Shown here one piece after another: positions 41,361-51,723 of a stretch of DNA of 64,000 nucleotides (its first letter is position 1; the number at the start of each line of letters is the position of its first letter). The position numbers and the translations under genes are program-made. Source of the DNA: CAZZNY01 sp964655935 (GTDB lineage: Bacteria; Patescibacteriota; Gracilibacteria; BD1-5; UBA2023). The notes beneath the pieces are model-generated. The model made no database searches. It saw nothing but the letters and a program-made list of their open reading frames with translations, and was not told the origin of the DNA. The DNA lies in the NCBI GenBank assembly GCA_964655935.1, contig CAZZNY010000004.1, positions 1 to 64,000 on the forward strand. Direction: 5' to 3'.

Positions 41361-44300
41361 TTATTGAAGAATTATTTCACCACCATTTTTTACGAATTCC
41401 TCAAGTAAGGAAACAATTTTTTTGTAGTCAGCCACCGATACTTCGCTTTGGTAATTTGCTACAATGTATTCGAATGTGGAAAGTAATTCTCAGGCCTCAA
41501 ATTGTGTTTTTTTCGATCCATCAATTACCATTTTTGCCAGTCGTATCATATTTTTTGTTCGTATTTCATATCGTTTTCCATCGTTTTGAATAAATACAGC
41601 AGAAGAGAGATTCTCGATAGAAACATCTGCAATTTTTTGATTCATCACATAATTGGTGTTTGCTGAATTTTCTGTTGTATAAGAAGGCATTGCTTCATCT
41701 TCTTCTATTTCAAATTCTTCCGAAGTCATCGCATTTGCAATATTAAATTCTTTCATAAGATTTCACTTAAATCTCTTGGTATACATCGAAGATATGATGA
41801 TCATGAGAGCTCCAACAAGCATGAGCGCCACGACTCGTACAATACCATTTTCGATAGAGTACCAGATATCATAGAAAAGAATTTTTATAAGTGTGAGACT
41901 TAAAATATACAAACCGGTTGTTCGGAAGGCAATACGATCTTTCTCAATACCGTACATAAGAAGTGAAAATGCGATAACTCCCCAATAGATGGTGATCGAG
42001 AACGGAGAGGTAAAAATGTTGTGTACAAAAATCGTGGATATTATAAATGCATATACCCAGAATGCCACTTGCATGACTCGAGCGATAACTCGATACCTGC
42101 TTTTGGTATTAAAGAGATATTCCGCAGCCCAAAAGATAAATATTGTTCCGTATTGAAGGAATTTAAGAGAGTTAGTTTTAGCAAGTTCAATATTTCACAA
42201 AATACTATTTGCCTCACTTATGTGGGTGAGATAGATAAGAATGGTTCCAATCAAAAGTGCCATGGAGAGAACTCTTTTTCCCCAGAATGTATAGACCGCA
42301 CTGAGAACAAATAAGAACAAGCTCATTCCGATGATGTTATAGCCGAGTCCGGAAGAGATAATGATTGTTTTTAATAATAGTGCGACCAGAATCATCCCGA
42401 TGATATGTAAAATATCATGAATCAATCTTCATCCAGCATCATTTGTGTCCTTGGAAAGTAAATAAAGATTTTCAAAGAAAGAACCAAGAATGAGAATGAG
42501 AGGAAGGAGAAATTTATATTCTCCAGGCTGGACAAGGCTAAAAAGTGTCGACATTTTCCCAAGTCCAATAATCATTACAATAATAGCAGCCACAAAAACT
42601 TTATTTTCTTTTGTTACACGAGAGAACCAGAAAAGAATTGTCGCTTCAAAAAGCCAAACTACTCAAACAATTTCTGGATGAGAAGAGAGTACGAGTGCGA
42701 TTGCAAGCGTGAAAAGAGAAAGTGCTACACCAAGATACGCAAATACGATATTTTTTTCTGAAGAAGGTTTTGATTTTTCTGCGTTCAGAGAAGTGACGCC
42801 CAGAAGCTGAATCATGAACATGCCGAAAATAGTATATACCACAGCAAGCCCCATATAACCAAGACCAAGAGAAACTCCAGGGAAATAGACACTTCAAAAA
42901 TTATAGAGCTGACCTCATACAAAAAGAAGACCAATAATAAATCCGATAATAATATTTTGGGCACTATCTTCACGAAGCGTTCGACTCCAGAAAGGATGAA
43001 GCATATTAGTAATCCCAAAAATACTAATAGAAGCAATACTTGCTGGGAGAAGTATTCACTGAGTTTTTATAAGTGGAAGAAGAATGAAGACTGTACCAAG
43101 CGAACCAATCGTATAAAGATATGAAAGATCTTTACGAGTCGAAAGATAGTAACAAGCAATAAGGAACACTCCCGCAATAATAAAAAGGGTATAAGCTTGC
43201 TCAGTAGGAATGAGTTGTCCTATATGAGCAAAATTAACAACCGTACTGGAGATAAAGAAAAATATTCATAAAACTGCAAAATAAACGTATTGAGCAATAA
43301 TAGATAACTTACTCATGAGCTTCGCAAAAACACCAAGATAGAGGATAACCATCATACCGAGCATAATCGCGAAGTATGAAGCAAAGACACCTGATATAAT
43401 GAGTCAAACAATAATAGGAAGTGGAGCGAAGAGGAGAACGAGGAGATTGGTAGATGTTTTCAGCGCAAAAAGAAAAGAGTTGGTGATAAACACCCCAACA
43501 ATCACGAGCATCGGAATAAGAAACACCGCAAAATTTATTTGATCTACCGTAAATCGAGAAAATCCATTTATGAGAAAAAGAACAATACACGAGTAAGAAG
43601 CGATCAGAAAGAACGGAATGGCATCGAGATATTTTTGTCGATAGGCTAGAATTATAGTCGAGAGTGATACAAGAGTAAATCCGACGAGTTTTATAATCCA
43701 TCCGACGGTGTCACTAAATGGTGCGAGAAAACAAAGAATTCCACCACCGATAAACCCGGCAATAAGGAGGAATCGAGAAATGGCGATATCTTTTTCTTGA
43801 TTGAGATAACTGAGAACAAATGCACCGAACGTAAGAATGAGGGAATATCAGACAAGTGTATAAGGAGCATCTCCTGCTTTTGCGCCGATGAGAAATGGAT
43901 TCAGATAAGCAACAATAAACGAGAAAACCAGAAGCGTTTTTGAGCGATAGATAAGACTGGTAACAATTCCAAAAACCGTATTCATAATAAGAAAAACAAG
44001 CGTAAGTCATTCATTTATCAAAACACTCTCTCATCCAAGAAAATATCGTCCAGCGAGAATGACAAGGTAATTCACGAGAATGCCGATTCCAAGAAGAACG
44101 CGAGACTCATTTACAAGATCTTTTTTATCAAGTACGACACCGACACCATAGATAGTGAAACCGATTGCAAAGCCAATAATAATTCTTCCTACTGGTCCAG
44201 CTGAATCATAGACGAGCCAAAGAAAGAAAAGTACACCAAGAAATAATAGAATTCCACCAATTTTTGCGATTACATTTTCAGCGAAAAATTTCTCAAAGAA

Positions 44301-44753
44301 ATTCGGTTCTCGAGGTGATCGAACAACTTCCTCAATCTCTTCAATCTCTTCTGTAACTTCTGATTCTTCAAGTTTTTTGGAAAACAAAGCTTCATTGTTT
44401 TTTGGTACATGAGTTGCTTCGGTTGGATTTAGATGCCAGTCGACAGGAGTTTCGTCTATGGTTTCTTGTTCAGTTGGTTTTGAGTGAAGATTCTGAGTAT
44501 AGTGGCCACTCTCTCAAATAAATGCCTTGCTCGAAATGGTATTATCATATTTTTGATCGAGATGTCGCTCGATAAAACTTCGAGAAAGAAAAATTCATTT
44601 AATGATGAGCCCGAAAATAACCCCGACAAGCATAATACCGACAAACCAGTCTCAAATATCGTTATAATCAAAAATAGAGGCAATATAAAACATAATCATC
44701 CAGCCAATGGTGAGAGAAAGAATCCAGGCTATACGATTCAGAATGCGAAGCAT
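41361..44753 (-). CDS. large DUF2339-type membrane protein with C-terminal GEL/EEFV module
   Basis: About 1130 residues. Two N-terminal membrane helices, an acidic linker (EEIEEIEEVVRSPRE), then some 25 membrane segments starting with IAKIGGILLFLGVLFFLWLVYDSAGPVGRIIIGF, typical of DUF2339. The frame continues through UGA (KRFK-UGA-NLMKEF) into a soluble 130-residue tail ending SADYKKIVSLLEEF-type sequence and GGEIILQ. ORF fragments at 44387, 42854, 42425, 42074 and 41756 are all in one frame; I found no UAA/UAG between them in the positions checked. The function of DUF2339 proteins is unknown. The same tail is found at 48736 and 51115. Confidence 0.75.
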
Positions 44754-44813
44754 GGGAAAAGAATTAAGAGATAAGAAATAGGGAATTTTAGAGACTGAGA
44801 GACTGAGAATAGT

Positions 44814-46628
44814 TTATTTCTGTAATTTCCGAAGCATTATAAATATTCCACCGATAAATCCAAGCGCAATCACAATTATCGCACCAATGAAAAATCCACG
44901 ATTGCTTTCGACATAGCGGTCGTCCTTGTCGTCACAGACATTTCCTTTCTTGTCATTGTCGTTATCTCGCTGGTCAGTATTATAAATGAAAGGACAATTA
45001 TCTTCGGCTGCGATGATATAATCACCATCCGAATCTTCACAGACATCGCCCGTACTATTGTTATCAGAATCTTTTTGATCTGGATTGGTGACCGTCGGAC
45101 AGTTGTCTTTGTATCATTCGATCCCATCTTTGTCGACATCTTCACAAACATCACCAATCTTGTTTTTATCCTCGTCTTTCTGGTCTGAGTTTTGGATTTT
45201 TATACAATTATCACACACATCTCCGATTCCGTCTTTGTCGGAATCTTCTTGAAGGGGGTTGGATACTTTTGGACAACTATCTTCGAAGTCGAGTTTTCCA
45301 TCTTTATCTGTATCATTTTCCCTGGCAAACTTTTCAGCTTCTTCACATACATCTCCAGTGCCAGAATTATCAGTGTCGCGTTGGTCAGGATTCCAGAGTT
45401 TGCAATTATCACACACATCTCCGATTCCATCACCATCGACATCTTTTTGGTCAGGATTTGGAGTAGCAATACAGGTATCGACACTGTCGAAGACTCCATC
45501 TTTATCTTTGTCAAACTCACAAGCATCACCCACCCCATTGCTGTTTACATCTTTTTGGTCAGCATTTGATATATTTGGACAGTTGTCGTACTTTCCCATA
45601 AAACCATCACTGTCATCATATGCACACACATCTCCAGTTCAGTCAGCATTACCGTCTTTCTGATTCGGGTTAAAATCATAGCGACAATTATCGCGATTAT
45701 CGGGAATTCCATCCTTATCGTAATCTACTAAAAATGGATCCTTCGTGCTATTATCAAGATCACACAAATCCCCGATTCCATCGCCATCCGTATCGCGCTG
45801 GTCAGAGTTAGACACATATGGACAGTTGTCATTTTCGTTGAACGTACCATCTGCATCGAAATCTTTCGTATAGTTTGGATTTTCTCCAAAGACTGCCCTT
45901 ATTTCTTTTGTATTCACGTCGGTCGAAAAACTTGCATTTGTTTGTGCTTTTTGAAAATCTTTGTAGAGAGATTCGAGTTTTTCTGGGGTACAAGAATAAT
46001 TCGTGTAGAGTTCTATATTTTTGTTACTTGTTGGGGAAACAAGATAACTAGAATCGGAAATCTCCTTTAAATTGAGCTCTGAAATACTGATATTATCGAG
46101 CTCAAAGGCACGAGAATAACTTTCAAAGCGAATACGGAGGTATTGGAATGGAAACTGTCTGAGACGATTTTCCTCGACATCTTGGAATTTTTTTCCATCC
46201 GTACTTATAGAAAAAACAGGATAGTATTTTTCTGCACGATGCTCGAAATTCAAGGCGATCGTGTTCGGAGTTGTGACTTTTCCAAGATCGATCGTAATCG
46301 TTTTTTTCTGATCTTGCGTGTCGAATGACCAATTTGTCGAAGTATTGTTGTCATTCAGATTTTTGTAATTCCCGTCACCGCTCGAATTCCCCGTTACAGC
46401 ATATTCGAGATATTTTTCCGTTCCGCTCGACAGGAATTTCGTCGCAAGGAGCGCATCTCATTGTGTCGCGAAAAAATCTTCGTTCGCGAGAACTTTGATG
46501 GTCGCGGTGGAAGAATTTGGAATAGTGGCAATCTGAGTGAAACAAGATGGATCGAGAGAACTCGCCGCGAGTGTAGTGCTGGTAAAAAGCGTAAGAAGAG
46601 CCAGAGAGAAGAGAAGATGGTGACGCAT
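44814..46628 (-). CDS. surface protein with discoidin-like domain and thrombospondin type-3 repeats
   Basis: About 604 residues. Signal peptide (HHLLFSLALLTLFTSTTLAA), then a region resembling F5/8 or discoidin folds (NDNNTSTNWSFD, KTITIDLGKV), then from about residue 265 about twelve Ca-binding repeats of the form DxDGDGIGDxCDNCPxxxNxxQxD, and a C-terminal membrane helix (FFIGAIIVIALGFIGGIFIM) with a basic tail. It should be a calcium-stiffened cell-surface adhesin. UGA-Gly occurs inside repeats (NAD-UGA-TGDVC, GIE-UGA-YKDNC). No TGPE motif. Confidence 0.85.
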
Positions 46629-46710
46629 AAAAAGAAATTAGGAAATAGAATATTTTTTGTGTTTTAGTTGTTGTTATTGGGTCATAAAACTTTATTTGAG
46701 AGTTTATTTT

Positions 46711-47427
46711 TTACCATCAACGTATAATTTTTGAAAATTGAAGTGCAGAATCTATTTGAGTTGCATCATTACCGAGATGTCTATTAATAAAACCGAGTTT
46801 TCTCGCCTGTTCCCAAGAGAGATTTTCTCCCGGGAAAATAAGTCATTTATCGAGCAAATATCTATCGAAGTACCCAGAAATCCAAGGTGAATAATGAAAA
46901 AATCATAATCGAGAATCGTACTTCTTTAGAAGATTCCAGATGTTTGTAGTGCAATTATCGAGTACGGTATTGTAGTTTTCAGGCCTAGTATAGAGATTTT
47001 CTGTTCGCTGTATAAGTTTTTCAAAGATGTGTCTTACTTGTTTAAGAGAAAGATCGAGCTGATAGAGATATACAGGATCTTGTCTTTGTAATGCACGAAG
47101 ACCGATGAGATCGAGCTCAGTTCACCAAATATATATGAGTCAAAAATGTGGAACGAGTCACTTGATGGCTGAATATTCTTCTCATTGTGATCGACGCGCT
47201 TCTATAGAAAGACAAAGAGGCTCACTGTCTGTAAAACGAAAACTTACCATGATATGAGAAAGCGAATTTCGAAATCAAAAAGGTATGGATATTAGATCCA
47301 TTCCTTCAATCTTTGAGAGATGTATAGTTTTTGAAATATAGGCTGACTCTACTGATTGTCTAGAATGTCGAAAATCACGAATATTTTCTATCGTGATAAA
47401 CTCCTCATTTCGGATAATTTTTGGCAT
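46711..47427 (-). CDS. DUF4105 family protein
   Basis: About 238 residues. FITIENIRDFRHS, SHIMVSFRFTDSEPLCLSIEAR, LIYIWGTELDLIGLRA and TVLDNCTTNIWNLL match the conserved parts of DUF4105, a domain of uncertain function seen in membrane-associated proteins with a conserved Cys in NNCTT. No signal peptide. The start overlaps the last bases after cdsA. Eight or more UGA-Gly codons. Upstream neighbour cdsA suggests an envelope role, which is only inference. Confidence 0.7.
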
Positions 47428-47463
47428 TATTTTATGTCAGACTTGCCAGTTTCGCATGATTAT

Positions 47464-48150
47464 TTAGAGGATATGAAGTAATTGTGCAAGGAGAATCAGA
47501 TTGACGATGAATACGCTTGAGTCGATTCTATCAAGAATACCACCATGTCCAGGAATGTAATTGGCAGTATCTTTGACTCAGGCTTTTCGTTTCATCCAGG
47601 ATTCCGCGAGATCTCAGAGTGGAGCGAGCACTCCGATAAAAGGAACAATCCACCAAGCATAACCAAGTGGCCAGATTGAGACAAGCGCTAAAAATACTAT
47701 TTGACCAACAAAGCCGCTGAAAGTTTTGTTTGGACTAATCTGGGTAAATCATTTTCTCCAAGGAAGAAGTGTGCCAATAGTATAGGCAGCCACATCACTG
47801 GCAGAAATTGCGATAAAGAGATAGATGAAAGCGCTCGGACTTGTGAAGACAAAATATCAGCGTCCAGCAATGAGTACAAGAAAAACAATCCAGAGGAGTC
47901 ATTGTATCACGAAATTACCACGAACTATTTTGGCGAATTCATAGATGGCAAGAATACTGATAATCCCGATGGCAATAGCTCTTGTGATTTCATGGACGAA
48001 GAAAAGAATTCAGAGAAATGTAATCATCATCCAGCCAATTGCTTTCTGTTTTCGGTAGTCATTTTTTACAAAAAGAGCATAGAGTCACTCTATGATAAAA
48101 AGCCCGATAAGAAGACTAATTTCCTGATTTTCGTATACCAAATCCAACAT
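47464..48150 (-). CDS. cdsA: CDP-diglyceride synthetase
   Basis: About 228 residues with seven or so membrane helices. The CdsA signature is complete: ISPNKTFSGFVGQ, PLGDLAESWMKRKAGVKDT and IPGHGGILDRIDS. It makes CDP-diacylglycerol from phosphatidate and CTP in the inner membrane. Three glycines of the signature region are UGA. Overlaps the phosphatidyltransferase gene by 35 bp, so the two steps of phospholipid head-group synthesis are coupled. Confidence 0.93.
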
Positions 48151-48712
48151 AGTGTATCAAGGTTATGATGATATAATAATACCAGAGATAGTCTGAGCTG
48201 AGTGAGAATATTCCCAAGACGGCAAGAAACATATAAGCAATTGTCCTGAGATCTTTTCCAAAAAACACATTTTGAGTGTCATATAAAGCGATATAGATAT
48301 ATTCTCAGAGAAGATAGACAAGGAGTGTTACTTCGAATCCAAGAAGAATATTCATGGAATATCCGAATTTCATCCAGATAAGCCAAAAAATATACATATC
48401 AGGAATAATATCTGTCCCGACATTCAAAAACATTCCAAGTTTCGTCTTTTCATTCTTATGTTCAGCGATGATTCCGTCAACAGCGTTCAATACGAGCTTG
48501 ATAAAAAGTCCGATACCAAGAGCTACTGAAAATATCCAATTTGCTGGCGAGAATAGGTAGATACACCAAAATAATGGAGCGATAATAAGAATCGCAAGAT
48601 AACTCGCTTGATTCGGAGTGACTCATTTTCAGGCGAGCCAGAGGGCAAGCGTTCGGCCAGACGCACGAAAGTATTTTTTCCAGAAGAGGTAGAATGATGC
48701 TCAGGTTGGCAT
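48116..48712 (-). CDS. CDP-alcohol phosphatidyltransferase
   Basis: About 198 residues, several membrane helices. The family motif is DGIIAEHKNEKTKLGMFLNVGTDIIPD, fitting DGxxA...G...D...D, with Glu where Arg is usual after Ala and Asn at the first Asp position. It would transfer a phosphatidyl group from CDP-diacylglycerol to an alcohol such as glycerol phosphate or inositol. The acceptor cannot be read from the sequence. Overlaps cdsA. Confidence 0.82.
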
Positions 48713-48735
48713 AATTAGTAAGTGAATAATAAAAA

Positions 48736-51081
48736 TTATTTCAAAACAATTTCACCTCCATCTTGTACAAATTCCTCAAGCACTGTAGTAATTTTCTTGT
48801 AATCAGTCTCCGAAACCTGGCTTTTATAATTTTTTGCAATATAGGCATAGGCCGTCTGGAGTTCTCCAGGGGTGAATAGAGTTTTCCCATTGTTATCAAT
48901 AACCATTTTTGCGATTTTTAATAGATTTTTTGTTTTGATTTCTATTTTTCTTCCACTGTTAAATGCAAAGATAACTGAAGATAGGCCAGAAGTGTCGATA
49001 TTTTCTATTTTTTTCTCAAGGGATATTGGAGTTTCAACTTTCTCTTTGGCTATCATAGAATCCGAAGGAATATTTTCCTTGTTAGACTCATCAGCTTTGA
49101 GATAGCCTTTTGCATTGAGATAATAGGAGAGTCATAGGAGGATTCCTCCAACGATAATAAGAACAATAGTTTTAAGCTGGGTATCGAATGTTCGAAGATC
49201 ATAGACAATAATTTTGAAAACTGTAATCCCCATAAACACGAGACCGAGAAGCTTCTCACTTCGGTGACCTGGACCATTTTTTACCCCAGTATAGAGCATA
49301 AAACTCGCGAGTATTGCCCACCAGAAAGTGGTTGCAATAGCTCGGGTACCATCCATATTTTGTAGTTCAGACACTGAGAAGAGACTGTTAAATGTTGCAA
49401 GAATCTCATGATTTACTATCAATAATAAAGATGCGTACGAGAAGATAACAAGAAAGAAGGAGGGTCGATTTTCTTGTGTCATTTTCTGAAGACGGCGACT
49501 AATATAAAGCGCTAAGAAGAATGTGATAGTCGTAATAATACCGATAAGTGATTCTTTTGTTTGGAGAATATGAGTATTGGTGGGTGCTGGATATATTCGT
49601 CCAATAAGTGTAAAGAAGGTAGAAAAATATCCTATAGATGAACCAACAAGTCCTATCCATAAAGCGGTCTGTTGACTCTGTGGAGTATTGTTTTTTCGGA
49701 AAAAAGCATAGAGTACAAACAGAAGACCAGGAACCGTAAATAACATAAAGAGAGGAGGGATTCCTGAGGAGAATGTTTCTTTGATGAGGAGAAATCCAAT
49801 AATACAAAGAGCCACAACAGGAATCATATCAGTGAGAACTTTTAGACCTTCAAATTTTTCTTTTGAAGAAACAATAACTGCATCGTTTTTTAATAGAATG
49901 ATTGAGCAAGTGGGCAAAAGTCCAATTATGGCCATTATTGTCGTGATGTGTGCTGAGTGGGCGATAGCACTTGGAAAATAAAGATGGTAGAGAGTTATAA
50001 CAGCACCAAGAGCCGAAAATATAATGAATGACAAGGCGCGACCAAGAAGTTTTTCTTGAAAGTAATAGAGCGCGAGGAAAATAATTCCAATATAGGCTAC
50101 GAAAATTCCAGTGTATTCAGAGAATGTAGGAAATGCAGTGAAAACCCCAAAGACAATAGCGAGCATTCCGCCGATATAGAGAGATATATGATTATTACGA
50201 GAGACAAGAGCTCGAAGATAGTACCATCACCCAAAATAAACAGCAACGAGAACGGCATAAAAACTTGTTTTGAGAACAACATTGTCGATACCCAGTCGTG
50301 AAAGATTGAGTGCGAACCAAACGAGTGGAGAGAGGTATCCGAGAAATAAGAATTTATTTTCCGTATCAGAGAATGAATTCGAGCTTCGAACAATAGCGGT
50401 AACATAGAAACTTACTATTCCGAGGAAGAGAATTGCTGAGAAAATAGATCCTGAGAAAAAACTATCGGTAGAAGATGAGGTTGTAAGATAATGAATAGTG
50501 GTAGAACCAACCAGTAGACCAAGACCATTCACGGGAATGAGTCGATGAAGAGAGATTTCTTTTCCGAGGAAATAGATCATTACATTCACCGCGAAGAAAT
50601 AGAGAAGATAGCTATTGAAAGATATTGCATATTGCCAACTATCGACTTGTCCTATGAAAAATGGCGTAACATAGGCTGCGAGCATTCCGAGAGCGAGAAT
50701 AACATGTGATTTTCGCATCGAAGCAAAGTAGGCGATTCAACCAGTAAAGAGAAGGGCGACAATAAGGGTGGCTTGTTCTGGAATAAGGGCTGTAGCAGCT
50801 TCTGCAGTTCGCGATCCGTAGATAAGTGCACTATAGAATAAAAGTACACCGATGCTGATTATAATATCTGCGTAATACTTCATTTTATTTTGGAGAGAAA
50901 ATCCTCCACCAACACAAAGGATACCAGCAAAAAATCAGAGTCCAACCTTTGTTCAATCTCCAATACTCATCCATACACTACTATAAATGAGGTATCCAAG
51001 ACCTCAGACAATAAACAAGGCGCCTATAACCGGTATGATCTTTGAGATCACCGTATCGATAGTCATTTTATTCTCAGCCAT
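48736..51081 (-). CDS. second DUF2339-type membrane protein with the same C-terminal module
   Basis: About 781 residues. N-terminus IIPVIGALFIVGGLGYLIYSSVW and about twenty further membrane helices resemble DUF2339. After the last helix and UGA (GILL-UGA-LSYYL) the frame continues into a soluble tail with GELQTAYAYIAKNY, SETDYKKITTVLEEF and GGEIVLK, homologous to the tail at 41361. The fragments at 50718, 50166 and 49056 are in one frame. It is distinct from the 41361 protein in length. Function unknown. Confidence 0.75.
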
Positions 51082-51114
51082 ATAAAGAAAAAATTAGGAA
51101 AATAAAAATATAAT

Positions 51115-51702
51115 TTATTTTAAGATAATTTTTCAGCCATTTTCTAAGAAACCCTCGATAGTCTCATCTCATTCAAAAATTGAAGCCAACTCTTCATGAT
51201 CTTGTTCTGATATTTTTTGATTGAACTTCAAGATGATCTCGTGAAGTATATCTTTATTGAGTTCACCGGGATCAAAAGTTTTCTTTTTGTAGGTTTTTAT
51301 TATAACATTGGCAACATGGGTGATTCCGGGGCTCGAACAAGTAATTTCACGACCATTATTCTGTATAAAGGAGGTGGATTTTTCTGTAGGCAATGTTGTG
51401 TTGAGGGGGGTTGGGCTTGAATATATCATATTTTTTTGTTTTTTTGGAGGAATTTTTGCTTCATTACCACCAATGATTGCAGCGACAAATCAAATAAATA
51501 TTTCAAGAAACATGACGGCCACAAAAAATAGCCCTGACATTAGGCTACATCCCCAGTGTTTTCAATTACAATATATCCAGGTCCACAAAAGACCAATAAT
51601 TAAGGTAATCCCAATATAACCAAGCGTCTTCAGGAAAATTTTCCCGGAAATGAAGCCTGTGATTATTAAAATAACTAATGCTATTAGTGGAATAATCGTC
51701 AT
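51115..51702 (-). CDS. small membrane protein with the GEL/EEFV C-terminal module
   Basis: About 195 residues. Two or three membrane helices (IIPLIALVILIITGF, IGITLIIGLLWTWIYCN, SGLFFVAVMFLEIFIGFVAAIIGG), a Pro/Lys linker, then the third copy of the module: FDPGELNKDILHEIILKF, SEQDHEELASIFEGDE and GGKIILK. Lies just upstream of the second DUF2339 gene in the same direction. Three UGA-Gly codons are needed for the frame. Confidence 0.65.
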
Positions 51703-51723
51703 AGATATAATGAATTATCGTGA

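Noticed and set aside
41490..41756. Separate small gene (88 residues) after the large DUF2339 gene
   Set aside because: It is in the same frame as the DUF2339 protein with only a UGA between, so it is read as its C-terminal tail; internal initiation at its ATG cannot be excluded.
45192..45663. Plus-strand frames of 125-134 codons opposite the thrombospondin repeats
   Set aside because: Mirror of the Asp/Gly/Cys-rich repeat coding strand; no independent start context or homology.
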